Of a stretch of DNA of 64,000 nt, positions 34,234 through 42,388 are shown one piece after another; position 1 is the first letter of the stretch, and the number at the start of each line of letters is the position of its first letter. Position numbers and translations under genes: made by a program. Under the pieces are notes generated by a model. That model was given only the letters and a program-made list of their open reading frames with translations. It made no database searches and was not told the origin of the DNA. This DNA is from Micromonospora tarensis (GTDB lineage: Bacteria > Actinomycetota > Actinomycetes > Mycobacteriales > Micromonosporaceae). The DNA lies in NCBI RefSeq assembly GCF_016803395.1, contig NZ_JAEVHL010000001.1:1-64000 (forward strand), in the 5' to 3' direction.

Positions 34234-35397
34234 ATGACAAGCCCTACCAGCAACAGCGACCCCGAAGAACAGCCCGCAGCGGATCATTACCGCCGCGGCG
34301 ACCGGGTCGCCTTGGAGCACACCAGCGACTCCGACACCGGGCTGCGCCCCGAAGCCCAGGGCACGGTGCGCCGCTACGACCCACAAGGCCAGGTCCTCGA
34401 CGTGGCCTGGGACAGCGGCTCCCAACTGTCACTTCTGCTAGGCGAGGGCGACCGTGTCCGTCGGCTCCCCGCCCCTTCATCCGCCGAGCTGTGGCAGCAG
34501 GTGCGTGATGCGTTGCGTGCCGCGGGGGCGGCTGCCGGTCGCGACGCCGCCGGCTGGTGGACGCAACACACCCTGGGCGGCCAGGCGCGCGGCGACGTCA
34601 CCGACATCGCGCGACGGGTCTTGTCCGGCATTGAGGACATCGTCCCGATGATCCTCGACGGGCTCCCGACAGCCGATCGGTACCACCTCGCCGAGGACCC
34701 TGAGCGCTACGCCGAGCACGCCCCGCCCGACGCGCCAGCCTGGCAGGACCTGAGCGCGCAGCAGCGCGACCAGGCGCGGTGGGCGTGGTGCGACGGCTAC
34801 GACGACGCCGCGCACGCCGAGGCCGAACGCCAGTGCCGCATGCTGCTGCACCCCGATGGCGACGACCGCGACCTCACCCATGTCCACCCCGACCGCGTGC
34901 GCCTGGGCGGGCCGGGTGTGTTCGCCGGCGACTGGGCCTGGCAGCCCAACGCCGACGGGCAGATGCGCGTCCCGGTCGGGTTCGTCGGCATCCTGGTCGA
35001 CCTGTGGAACGGCTGGGCCGTGTTCACCTGCACCCGCGAGGTCGCGGAGGCGATCGTCGCTGACCAACAGGCCGCCCGCGACAGCCTGCGCCAGTCCCTG
35101 GCACAGGGAGGTTTGCCCGAGGCGGACCTGGACCGCGTCGTGGACCAATCCATGGCGCGGCTGTCCTTCGACGGCGACGCCATCGTCGCGGACTTCACCC
35201 GCCTCGAGGACGACCCGGACGCCATCGAGCGAGTCAGCCCGGACACGGACGGCCGGTACGACGTGATGGGCCGCTCGTGGACCTGGCTGCCTGTGCATCC
35301 CTACGACTGCGACCGCATCGCCGGTGCCATCCCCGACCCACCAGGGCACGGCCACGCCGAGCACGGCCCCCACCGCACCCAGGAGGCCGGTGACTGA
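34234..35397 (+). CDS. DUF4314-domain protein with family F C-terminus
   Basis: 387 residues with GAGGAGGGC 8 bases upstream. Residues about 18-75 (YRRGDRVALEHTSDSDTGLR, PEAQGTVRRYDPQGQVLDVA, WDSGSQLSLLLGEGDRVRRL) fit the DUF4314 barrel common on actinobacterial mobile elements. A helical middle follows (ADIARRVLSGIEDIVPMIL-like; AWCDGYDDAAHAEAERQCRM). The C-terminal domain has GFVGILVDLWNGWAVFTCTR, ARLSFDGDAIVADFTRLEDD and DTDGRYDVMGRSWTWLPVHP-YDCDRIAG. That ending is shared with the stand-alone 37544 protein, which defines paralogue family F. Function unknown. Confidence 0.75.
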   Translation: MTSPTSNSDPEEQPAADHYRRGDRVALEHTSDSDTGLRPEAQGTVRRYDPQGQVLDVAWDSGSQLSLLLGEGDRVRRLPAPSSAELWQQVRDALRAAGAAAGRDAAGWWTQHTLGGQARGDVTDIARRVLSGIEDIVPMILDGLPTADRYHLAEDPERYAEHAPPDAPAWQDLSAQQRDQARWAWCDGYDDAAHAEAERQCRMLLHPDGDDRDLTHVHPDRVRLGGPGVFAGDWAWQPNADGQMRVPVGFVGILVDLWNGWAVFTCTREVAEAIVADQQAARDSLRQSLAQGGLPEADLDRVVDQSMARLSFDGDAIVADFTRLEDDPDAIERVSPDTDGRYDVMGRSWTWLPVHPYDCDRIAGAIPDPPGHGHAEHGPHRTQEAGD

Positions 35398-35566
35398 CCA
35401 GCGGACACCCGACCGTCAGCGAACGCCGCAACCCGGACAAAGCGTCACCGTCTCGCCCACGCCGGTCGCGGACACGCGCCGACTCCCGTACGCCGTCGAC
35501 CTCCAGTCGATGCCGCACCATCGTCCGCTTCGGCGATGACAGCTACTTCCGAGAAAGGAACAAATC

Positions 35567-36067
35567 ATGATCAGACGCCGTGTGTACGAGATCGGCAACC
35601 GGCTAGAAGCGCTGCGCGACGTCCCCGGCAGGGATCCGTTCGGGTTCCGCCGAGAGATCCTCCTGCAGGCGCTCAGCTACGAAGACGCCCGATTGCTTCT
35701 TCCCGACTGGGTAGACGCGCGGCTGTTCGACCATCAACGGTGGGGGTGGCGCCGTGACCCCGAGGTGTACGCCCGCTCTTACCTCTGGTCGGCGGTGCAC
35801 GACATCCTGACGCATCGCCGCCGCTGGGCGAGCCGGTCGGTCGACCAGCTCACCGAACTGGCCTGGTTGTTCGGCCACGACGACGTTGTCGCGGCCATGG
35901 ACGCGGCCCCATACCCGATCCACGGGGCGCCGAAGATCGCGGCCTTCGCCGACGGGCTCGGTTGGCCGTTAGAAATCATCGGCGACGCCAACCGGCGACG
36001 CTTCGCGCGCATGGCGGCCGGTCAGCCCTGCGACCCCAATGGCTGCCGCTACGGCTGCCAGGACTAG
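35567..36067 (+). CDS. uncharacterised protein, paralogue family C
   Basis: 166 residues with GAAAGGAAC upstream. It is the sister of the 32824 protein: DPFGFRREILLQALSYEDAR, YARSYLWSAVHDILTHRRRW, VDQLTELAWLFGHDDVVAAM, YPIHGAPKIAAFADGLGWPL and AAGQPCDPNGCRYGCQD line up residue for residue with few gaps. Conservation of the central AAYP/GAPKI-x-x-FADGLGWPL block and of the three terminal Cys suggests these matter for function. Unknown role. Confidence 0.75.
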   Translation: MIRRRVYEIGNRLEALRDVPGRDPFGFRREILLQALSYEDARLLLPDWVDARLFDHQRWGWRRDPEVYARSYLWSAVHDILTHRRRWASRSVDQLTELAWLFGHDDVVAAMDAAPYPIHGAPKIAAFADGLGWPLEIIGDANRRRFARMAAGQPCDPNGCRYGCQD

Positions 36068-36472
36068 GCACCGCCACCTCCATTGCCAGCGGCCACAACC
36101 GCTCGCCAGATGGCACCAAGCGGTGCTTCCGAGCCTGACCGCCGTCAGCAGCACAGATCAACCGCGAGTCCCGCCCAGACAGAGGGCCGGGTGACCATCT
36201 GCCAACCGCCCCTGAGTGCTGCCGCGGTCCCACAGGGCCCCGCGTCGCCCAACTCGCACGATCGGCAGGCCGGCGTACACCGCGGGCTGAACGCCGGCTG
36301 ACCACGATCACGCCAGCTCCGGTCGCCGCAGGTGATTTCCGAAGGAACGCCGCCCGACGGCGAGCGCCGTCGCCCGCGGCCAGCGGTATTTCCGCGGGTC
36401 ATCACCCCAGGCAATGGGGGCTGACTGACGGGCCATCAACACCGCAGAGGTGTACGGCCCTACCCATCCTTC

Positions 36473-36526
36473 GTGACAGAGCTGCCCCTGGCGCGCGTCG
36501 CCGTGCGTCGGAGGCAGCTCTGTCAC
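36473..36526 (+). promoter_or_regulatory. 14-bp inverted repeat upstream of the Lsr2 gene
   Basis: GTGACAGAGCTGCC (36473-36486) pairs exactly with GGCAGCTCTGTCAC (36513-36526) around a 26-base loop. The right arm ends 7 bases before the ribosome binding site of the Lsr2 gene. It could be an attenuator hairpin or an operator for self-repression. The preceding 400 bases (36068-36472) hold no convincing gene. Confidence 0.6.
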
Positions 36527-36547
36527 TTCATGAAAGGAATCACCCTG

Positions 36548-36892
36548 ATGGCAACCAGGACGGTTGTCGTGCTCACCGACGACCTGGACAACAGCACCGA
36601 GGACGTCAGCACGCATCGCCTCGCCTTCGACGGCGTCGAGTACGAAATCGACCTGTCCTCGCACAACCTGCAGCGGCTTCGGGATACGTACCTCGCAGCG
36701 GCCCGCCGGCTACCCAAGCGACACGGCCGAGGCGCCCCCACCGGCCTTCCGGCCGATGTCCGCGCATTCTGGAAAACCCACGAACAGCCGCTGCGGCTTC
36801 CCCCGTACCGCAGGCACGGCCCGATCCCACCGGCGGTGTACGACGCCTACCGCGCCGCTGCCGCCCGCACGACCGGTCAGGGGACACGCTGA
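36548..36892 (+). CDS. lsr2: Lsr2-family nucleoid-associated protein
   Basis: 114 residues. The N-terminal dimerisation domain shows ATRTVVVLTDDLDNSTEDVS, THRLAFDGVEYEIDLSSHNL and QRLRDTYLAAARRLPK. After a linker the C-terminal DNA-binding helices read LPADVRAFWKTHEQPLRLPP and HGPIPPAVYDAYRAA, as in Lsr2, although the usual RGR AT-hook core is here RRHGPIP. Lsr2 is the actinobacterial H-NS analogue, which silences AT-rich foreign DNA. A copy on a mobile element may silence the element or modify the host's network. AAAGGA precedes the ATG at 36548. The stop shares a base with the next ATG (TGATG). Confidence 0.85.
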   Translation: MATRTVVVLTDDLDNSTEDVSTHRLAFDGVEYEIDLSSHNLQRLRDTYLAAARRLPKRHGRGAPTGLPADVRAFWKTHEQPLRLPPYRRHGPIPPAVYDAYRAAAARTTGQGTR

Positions 36893-37557
36893 TGGCACAT
36901 CAGATCTTCGCCGTCCTGGTACGCGCCGGGGCGACCGTCGCCAGCATCGACGCGCACCTGGTCAAGCCGATGCGGCTCGTGAGCCGTGAGCACCGCATCG
37001 ATGGCTACCGGCTCGGTGGGCAGGTCACCGGAGCGTGGGATCGCAGCTACGACCCCGCCGCCGATGCGAACAACTGGCACACCTGCGGCGCCTGCCATGG
37101 CACCACCCAGATTGACGGGACGACGTGTCTCATGTGCGCCGACGCCGCGCAGGCCGGCCGCCGGCCCGGCACCGTGGTGCCCTGGAGCTACACCGATTGG
37201 GCCCGGTACCCGGGCGACATCGTGGCGCTGCCGAGGCTGCTCCATCCGGGCTGGCGGTTCCCGCCGGGCCGCACCCCGGTGGCCTGGGTCGACCTGGCCG
37301 GCGTTGTGTGGCTCGACACCGAGCAAGCCAACTTCGCCGGCAGCGACAGCGGTGACGTGCCGCCGCGTCTGCGGACGGTCTTCCGGGATCTGCTCAACGG
37401 ACGTCGCAACCCCGACCCGACGGTGCTGCCCGCCGTACGCCGACCCACCGTGGCCGGCTGGCCCCTGCCCGCGCGGCACCCCGGGCGAATACAACGGGAA
37501 CGCTCTGCGTTCCGGGCGGCGAATTGGTCGGTGGCGGTCGTCGATGCCCACTCCTGA
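36892..37557 (+). CDS. uncharacterised zinc-knuckle protein
   Basis: 221 residues, coupled to the Lsr2 gene by a shared A (TGATG). It starts AHQIFAVLVRAGATVASIDA. A four-Cys knuckle HTCGACHGTTQIDGTTCLMC lies at about residues 63-82. The rest has IVALPRLLHPGWRFPPGRTP, VAWVDLAGVVWLDTEQANFA and a basic tail. The knuckle suggests metal-stabilised binding of nucleic acid or protein. The stop region overlaps the next gene by 14 bases. No family recognised. Its coupling to Lsr2 is the main clue to function. Confidence 0.65.
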   Translation: MAHQIFAVLVRAGATVASIDAHLVKPMRLVSREHRIDGYRLGGQVTGAWDRSYDPAADANNWHTCGACHGTTQIDGTTCLMCADAAQAGRRPGTVVPWSYTDWARYPGDIVALPRLLHPGWRFPPGRTPVAWVDLAGVVWLDTEQANFAGSDSGDVPPRLRTVFRDLLNGRRNPDPTVLPAVRRPTVAGWPLPARHPGRIQRERSAFRAANWSVAVVDAHS

Positions 37558-37936
37558 CTACCGGCCGCCACGCGGCAGCGCCGCGGTGTTCTCCGGGCCG
37601 TGGCTGCGCTACCAGACGAGTCGCCAGTCGCACCGCTACCAAGAGGGCTACGCGGCGACGCTGATCGGCTGGTGGAACGGCGCCTGCGAGCTCAGCATCG
37701 ACGCCGACGCCGCTCGGGCGCTCGCCCGGGGTTTCGCCGAGATGGCCGAGACCGTCGGCGGTGACTGGCGCACCGTCGACTTCGACGGCGACGTGCTCAC
37801 CATCGCCCGACCGCTGTCCTTCGGCGGCGGCGTCCACCTCGCAAAGCCCACCGACGGGCGCTACCGAATCGGCTGGGGTCTGCCCTGGATGCCCGTAGAC
37901 CCCCGGCGCTGTGACCGGGTCGTCGGACACCCCTAG
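37544..37936 (+). CDS. small protein, paralogue family F
   Basis: 130 residues starting inside the end of the previous gene (14-base overlap). It has YAATLIGWWNGACELSIDAD, AARALARGFAEMAETVGGDW, RTVDFDGDVLTIARPLSFGG and PTDGRYRIGWGLPWMPVDPR-RCDRVVGHP. The D-F-D-G-D, DGRY-x-(I/V)-G and W-x-P-V-x-P-x-x-CDR-(V/I) sequence is the same as the C-terminal domain of the 34234 protein. No clear ribosome binding site is visible, consistent with translational coupling. Function unknown. Confidence 0.7.
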   Translation: MPTPDYRPPRGSAAVFSGPWLRYQTSRQSHRYQEGYAATLIGWWNGACELSIDADAARALARGFAEMAETVGGDWRTVDFDGDVLTIARPLSFGGGVHLAKPTDGRYRIGWGLPWMPVDPRRCDRVVGHP

Positions 37937-37982
37937 ACCCTGGTACGCCGACCGATTCTGGTCGGCAACGTTGCGTCCCACC

Positions 37983-38025
37983 CGTCAGCAGCTCGCGGCG
38001 AAAGCCCACCGTCTGGCTGCTGACG
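37983..38025 (+). terminator. 10-bp inverted repeat, first of two
   Basis: CGTCAGCAGC (37983-37992) pairs exactly with GCTGCTGACG (38016-38025), loop 23. Confidence 0.5.
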
Positions 38026-38066
38026 TCGTTTGAGCTGTTCCTGTCTCCGCTGCGCGGACTGTTTCT

Positions 38067-38096
38067 GCCCGCGCACCCGGAGACGGGTGCGCGGGC
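38067..38096 (+). terminator. 13-bp perfect hairpin with GAGA loop
   Basis: GCCCGCGCACCCG (38067-38079) pairs exactly with CGGGTGCGCGGGC (38084-38096) around GAGA. It ends 26 bases before the MoxR gene start. Confidence 0.7.
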
Positions 38097-38122
38097 CCAT
38101 CCCCTGACCCAGGAGGACCCGC

Positions 38123-39235
38123 ATGGATCCCACAGCTTCAGCCGCCACCGCGCCCACCACGGGCGGTGGCAAGCGACCGGGCTATCTGTACCACATGGTC
38201 GCCGCGTACCTCAGCTCCCACCCGGACCAAGTCTTTACGGTCGGGGAGATCACCAAGGCTCTGTCCGTGCCGTCAACTGGCGCGGTCTTCGAGGCGCTCA
38301 AGAAGATGGCCAAGGCCGGGTACGCCACCCACCAGACGAACCCGCACCGCTTTCAGGTCACCCAAGCCGGCATCGACGCTGCGGGCACGATGCCACCGCC
38401 CGCCCCGCACACCCCCCGCCAGGGCCGCGGGACAAGCCGCCGACAGCCGGTCACCCGCCCCAACGGAGACCTGTACTTCCCGCGCAAACTCGCCGGGGCC
38501 ACCGACGTGGACGTGCTGCGCCGGCTGCGCGACAAACGCATCCCGGTCCTGCTCTACGGCCCGCCCGGCACCGGCAAGACCGCCCTCGTCGAGGCCGCCT
38601 TCCCCGACCTGCTCACCGTCGCCGGCACGGGCGACACCGTCGTCGAGGACTTCCTCGGCAACTTCATCCCCCTACCCGACGGCGGCTTCGAGTTCATCTA
38701 TGGACCCCTCGTCGCCGCCATGCGCGAGGGCCGGGCGCTGCTGGTTGACGACGCCACCCTCATCGCGCCGAAGGTTCTGGCCGTGCTCTACCCGGCCATG
38801 GACGGCCGCCGCGTCATCAGCATCCCCGGGTACCGCAACGAACGCGTCGAGGCCACCGAAGGGTTCTACGTCATCGCCGGACACAACCCCGGCGTGCACG
38901 GGGCGATCCTCACCGAGGCGCTCGCGTCCCGGTTCGACGTGCATATCGAGGTCACCACCGACTGGGACCTCGCCCGCCACCTCGGCGTTCCCCGACCCGC
39001 CGTCGAGGCCGCGATAACCCTGAACACCGACCTCGCCGCCGGCCGCGTCGGCTGGGCGCCGCAACTGCGCGAACTGCTCGGCTTCACCCGGGTCACCAAG
39101 ACCCTCGGGTCCGCGGCCGCAGTCTCCAACCTCGTCGGCCGTGCCCCCATCGACGACCGCGAGCAGGTCCTCGCCGCCCTCAAGGCGCAGTTCGGTGCCG
39201 AGATCACACCGCTGACCCTCGGCAAACAGCGCTGA
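38123..39235 (+). CDS. MoxR-type AAA+ ATPase with N-terminal winged helix
   Basis: 370 residues. Residues about 20-88 are a winged helix (YLYHMVAAYLSSHPDQVFTV, GEITKALSVPSTGAVFEALK, KMAKAGYATHQTNPHRFQVT). The AAA+ domain follows: Walker A PVLLYGPPGTGKTALVEAAF (146-153), GDTVVEDFLGNFIPLPDGGF and a Walker B GRALLVDDATLIAPKVLAVL in which the second acidic residue is Asp. It then has EGFYVIAGHNPGVHGAILTE and ALASRFDVHIEVTTDWDLAR (sensor and arginine-finger region). MoxR ATPases remodel partners in concert with VWA proteins, and the next gene, 25 bases on, encodes one. AGGAGG lies 8 bases before the ATG. The attached DNA-binding domain is unusual for this family. Confidence 0.85.
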   Translation: MDPTASAATAPTTGGGKRPGYLYHMVAAYLSSHPDQVFTVGEITKALSVPSTGAVFEALKKMAKAGYATHQTNPHRFQVTQAGIDAAGTMPPPAPHTPRQGRGTSRRQPVTRPNGDLYFPRKLAGATDVDVLRRLRDKRIPVLLYGPPGTGKTALVEAAFPDLLTVAGTGDTVVEDFLGNFIPLPDGGFEFIYGPLVAAMREGRALLVDDATLIAPKVLAVLYPAMDGRRVISIPGYRNERVEATEGFYVIAGHNPGVHGAILTEALASRFDVHIEVTTDWDLARHLGVPRPAVEAAITLNTDLAAGRVGWAPQLRELLGFTRVTKTLGSAAAVSNLVGRAPIDDREQVLAALKAQFGAEITPLTLGKQR

Positions 39236-39260
39236 CCCCTCAATCGAAAGGACCAGCTCG

Positions 39261-40853
39261 ATGCCCAACCCGTCCACCCACCGGCGCTCCGGCTCCGGCA
39301 CGTCACCGGCCAACACCTCGGGCTGGAGTGCCTGGAGCGACGCCTGGACCCGGCACGTCCCGATCCTGACCGGCCGCGAAGACCTGAGCGTCACCGTCGC
39401 CCCCGACGCCGCAGGCGGCGCCGCGGCCTGCTTCTACCCCGACGCCCGCCGCATCGAGATCGACGCCACCCACATCGGCGACCCCGACATCACCGACCCA
39501 TACCGCGCCGGACACAAACGCCTCGTACCCACCGCCTACGGCCTGCTCGTGCACGAAGCCGCCCACGCCACCCACAGCCTGTGGACGACACCCCCGAACA
39601 CCCCGCCGGTCGTGGCCGCCGTCGCCGACATGCTCGAAGAGTCTCGCGTCGAGAATCGGCAACGCGGCAGGCGCCGCGGGGACCGCAAGTGGCTGCGCCA
39701 CACCATCACCACCCTGCTCGATCCCGGCGACGCGCCTGTCGACGACGCCTGGCACGCCGGCAACCTCGCCGCCTTACTCCTGGCCCGCGTGGATGCCCGC
39801 ATCGTCACCGCCAAGGACATCAAGGGCGTACGCGCTGCCGTCACCGCCGTCCTGGGCCGCAAGCGGCTGTGGCAGTTGCGTGACGTGTGGCGCGAAGCCC
39901 ATCGGGTCGACGACGACGACGCCGCCTCGATGATCGGCCTGGCGTGGCGGTGGTGTCACATCCTCGGCATCGACCCCCTTCGGCGGCCGACGCCACCCGA
40001 GGTTGACCCCGGCGAGTTCGCCGGCCAGCTCGCCCAAGCCCTCGCTGACTACCTCGCCCGCGCAACCGGTCAGACCGTAACTGAGTACAACGCGAGCAGG
40101 AAACGGTACTCAGCTCAGGCGGGGTGGATACACCGCGAGCCCACCGAGATGGAGCGCGCTGCCGCTCGGCACCTCGCCGCGCGGCTACGCCGCGCCCGTA
40201 CCCACCAAGCCGAACCCGACAAGCGACTCAGCCTGACACCACCCGGACGGCTGCTCACCCGCCACGCCATCACCGCCCAGGCGCAGATCGCCGCTGGCGC
40301 CATGCCCACCGCCTCACCTTGGCAGCGACGGGCCCAACTCCCACCACCGAAGCCAAACCTGAACCTGGGCATCATCGTCGACGCCTCCTTCTCGATGCTC
40401 CCCTACACCGCCCCGATGTCATCGGCGGGGTGGATCCTCGCCCACGCCGCGCGCAGCAACCAGGCCGTCACCACCATGATCGGCTTCGGCAGCGACGTCA
40501 CCCTGCTCGTCCCGCCTCACCGACACCCCACCCACGTGCTCGAACTGGGCCTCGGCGGCGGCAGCACCGCGTTCACCGACGCGGTCAAACTCGCCGACCA
40601 ACTCCTCCATCTGCGCCAGCCCGGACGGCTGCGCATGCTCGCCGTCGTCTCCGACGGCGAGCTACCTGACATCGACCCCGCCCAACGCCTCATCACCACC
40701 CTGCACCGTGCGGGATGTCCAGTGCTGTGGCTACGCCCCGCAGACCTGTCCGGGCACACCTTCGCTGACACCACCACCCTCCTGGTCGACGACCCGATCC
40801 AGGCAATTGAGGCCATCGCCGACGCCGCCGTCTTCGCCCTCGAACACGCCTGA
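39261..40853 (+). CDS. VWA-domain protein with HEAAH putative metallopeptidase segment
   Basis: 530 residues with AAAGGA upstream. The N-terminal part contains YGLLVHEAAHATHSLW (His98, Glu99, His102) and, 24 residues on, DMLEESRVENRQ, whose Glu could be a third zinc ligand. A basic helical middle follows. The C-terminal VWA domain has NLNLGIIVDASFSMLPYTAP (MIDAS D-x-S-x-S at 374-378), GFGSDVTLLVPPHRH, GLGGGSTAFTDAVKLADQLL and RLRMLAVVSDGELPDID. Together with the MoxR ATPase this forms the familiar ATPase/VWA pair (NorQ/NorD- or CoxD/CoxE-like) used for metal insertion or complex remodelling. The substrate here is unknown. Confidence 0.8.
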   Translation: MPNPSTHRRSGSGTSPANTSGWSAWSDAWTRHVPILTGREDLSVTVAPDAAGGAAACFYPDARRIEIDATHIGDPDITDPYRAGHKRLVPTAYGLLVHEAAHATHSLWTTPPNTPPVVAAVADMLEESRVENRQRGRRRGDRKWLRHTITTLLDPGDAPVDDAWHAGNLAALLLARVDARIVTAKDIKGVRAAVTAVLGRKRLWQLRDVWREAHRVDDDDAASMIGLAWRWCHILGIDPLRRPTPPEVDPGEFAGQLAQALADYLARATGQTVTEYNASRKRYSAQAGWIHREPTEMERAAARHLAARLRRARTHQAEPDKRLSLTPPGRLLTRHAITAQAQIAAGAMPTASPWQRRAQLPPPKPNLNLGIIVDASFSMLPYTAPMSSAGWILAHAARSNQAVTTMIGFGSDVTLLVPPHRHPTHVLELGLGGGSTAFTDAVKLADQLLHLRQPGRLRMLAVVSDGELPDIDPAQRLITTLHRAGCPVLWLRPADLSGHTFADTTTLLVDDPIQAIEAIADAAVFALEHA

Positions 40854-41007
40854 CAGAGCAGCTGACCGAGGCACAGAACCTCTACCGCTCATAGGAAGTC
40901 AATGGAGGCCCGCACCACCGCCGTCCATGTCTCGACGGTGCCGAGGCACCTGATCACAGGTCACCTCGGCGCCACCGACGGCGCGACGCGCCACGAAAGG
41001 CACCTCC

Positions 41008-41030
41008 AGCGGCGACGCACCGTCGCCGCT
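41008..41030 (+). terminator. 10-bp hairpin
   Basis: AGCGGCGACG (41008-41017) pairs exactly with CGTCGCCGCT (41021-41030) around CAC, in the 294-base gap after the VWA gene. Confidence 0.5.
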
Positions 41031-41091
41031 GCGCTCTGACACACCTCGCACGCACCAGGCCGTTGCCCGGCCAACCGCGCACCAGCGCACC

Positions 41092-41121
41092 CCCGGGCAC
41101 GGCCGTACGGCCGTGCCCGGG
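41092..41121 (+). terminator. perfect 30-bp palindrome
   Basis: CCCGGGCACGGCCGT is followed directly by its exact reverse complement with no spacer, 26 bases before the FAD monooxygenase start. It could act as a hairpin terminator (with a natural 4-base loop) or as a dimeric operator. Confidence 0.7.
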
Positions 41122-41147
41122 TTCCCCCATGCTCGGAAGGGAATCTG

Positions 41148-42326
41148 ATGGCACTGCCGACGCTCACACACCCGACAGGCGCATCGACACCTCGCGAAGC
41201 GAATCTGCTGACCCATCGCACGCAGCCACGCATCGCGGTAATCGGCGGATCCCTCACCGGATGCACCGCCGCGCTGCTCCTCCTGCACGCTGGCTTCGAC
41301 CAGATCGCCGTGTACGAAGCCGCCCCGCACAGCGCCCCGCGCGGCGGCGGGTTGATCGGCTTGGAGCACCCCGCTCTGGACATTCTCGACCGCCTCGGCA
41401 TCGGCCAGAACGAGATCGTCGCCTACACCTCCGAAACCGTCTGGCAGGTCACCGTCCGCGCCCGCCAACCCATCCACACCGCCCAGCAGGTCTATCCGGG
41501 CCGCAACACCACCTGGACGCTGCTGCACCACGCGCTGACCAGCCGCCTACCCGACGCGCTGCTGCACACCGGCCGCCGCTTCACCCGCCTCGACGTGCGC
41601 CACGGACAACCGACGCTCACCTTCGCCGACGGATCCCACGAGCCCGCGGATCTGGTCGTCTTCGCCGACGGCCGCTCGTCAGTCGGCCGCCGCCTATTCG
41701 ACCCCCACCGCCGGCTGCGCTACGCCGGCTACACCGCCCACCGCGGCCAGACCACCGCAGAGAACACAACGCTGCGCGACTTCCTTCGCCTGGAACCACC
41801 GCGCTGCCAGTACAACGTCGCCCCAATTCCCGGCGGCCTGGACTGGACGTTCTACCTCCCCTGCAGTCCCACCGCCTACGCCCACCACTTCGGGGCGCCA
41901 CCCGAGCGACGAGTCTTCGCCCTACCCCAGCACGTCGGACCGGCAGCCCGTACCCACGTCGACGAGCACGCCGCCCGGCTGCTGCCGGCACCCCACGCGG
42001 CGACCGTGCACGCCACCACCGAGCGCATGGCCGTGCCCGTGATGGACATCGACGCACCCACGCGCATGGCGTGGCCCGTCGGGCACGGATGGGCGGTGCT
42101 GCTCGGCGACGCCCTCGCCCCCGTCCGCCCGCATACCGCCCGCGGCGCGAACAACGGCATCGAACAAGCCGCCGGCCTGAGCGCCGCACTGACCCACCAT
42201 CACCGCCACCGCGCCGACCTGTCCGCGGCGCTGCACGCCTGGCAGCGGCGGCACCTCCCCGGCGCCATCAGCGCGGTGCAGCAAGGTCCCGTCCTCGCCG
42301 CGCACCTCGGACTCAGCAACCCGTGA
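41148..42326 (+). CDS. FAD-dependent monooxygenase/hydroxylase
   Basis: 392 residues. The N-terminal Rossmann fold is RIAVIGGSLTGCTAALLLLH (G-G-x-x-x-G), followed by AVYEAAPHSAPRGGGLIGLE (adenine/ribose contact and GGG-x-I loop), DLVVFADGRSSVGRRLF (second dinucleotide strand) and WAVLLGDALAPVRPHTARGA-NNGIEQAAGLSAAL (GD-x(3)-P flavin motif). This is the p-hydroxybenzoate-hydroxylase-type layout, most like 2,6-dihydroxypyridine or 6-hydroxynicotinate hydroxylases. It would hydroxylate an aromatic using NAD(P)H and O2; the substrate is unknown. GGAAGGGAAT lies before the ATG. It is the only obviously metabolic enzyme in the array. Confidence 0.85.
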   Translation: MALPTLTHPTGASTPREANLLTHRTQPRIAVIGGSLTGCTAALLLLHAGFDQIAVYEAAPHSAPRGGGLIGLEHPALDILDRLGIGQNEIVAYTSETVWQVTVRARQPIHTAQQVYPGRNTTWTLLHHALTSRLPDALLHTGRRFTRLDVRHGQPTLTFADGSHEPADLVVFADGRSSVGRRLFDPHRRLRYAGYTAHRGQTTAENTTLRDFLRLEPPRCQYNVAPIPGGLDWTFYLPCSPTAYAHHFGAPPERRVFALPQHVGPAARTHVDEHAARLLPAPHAATVHATTERMAVPVMDIDAPTRMAWPVGHGWAVLLGDALAPVRPHTARGANNGIEQAAGLSAALTHHHRHRADLSAALHAWQRRHLPGAISAVQQGPVLAAHLGLSNP

Positions 42327-42329
42327 CAT

Positions 42330-42352
42330 CCGGCCGAACCCCGACCGGCCGG
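42330..42352 (+). terminator. 7-bp inverted repeat
   Basis: CCGGCCG (42330-42336) pairs with CGGCCGG (42346-42352), loop 9, directly after the monooxygenase stop. Confidence 0.4.
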
Positions 42353-42388
42353 CTACTCGATCACCCAAGCAGCCAGGAAGGAAGCCTG

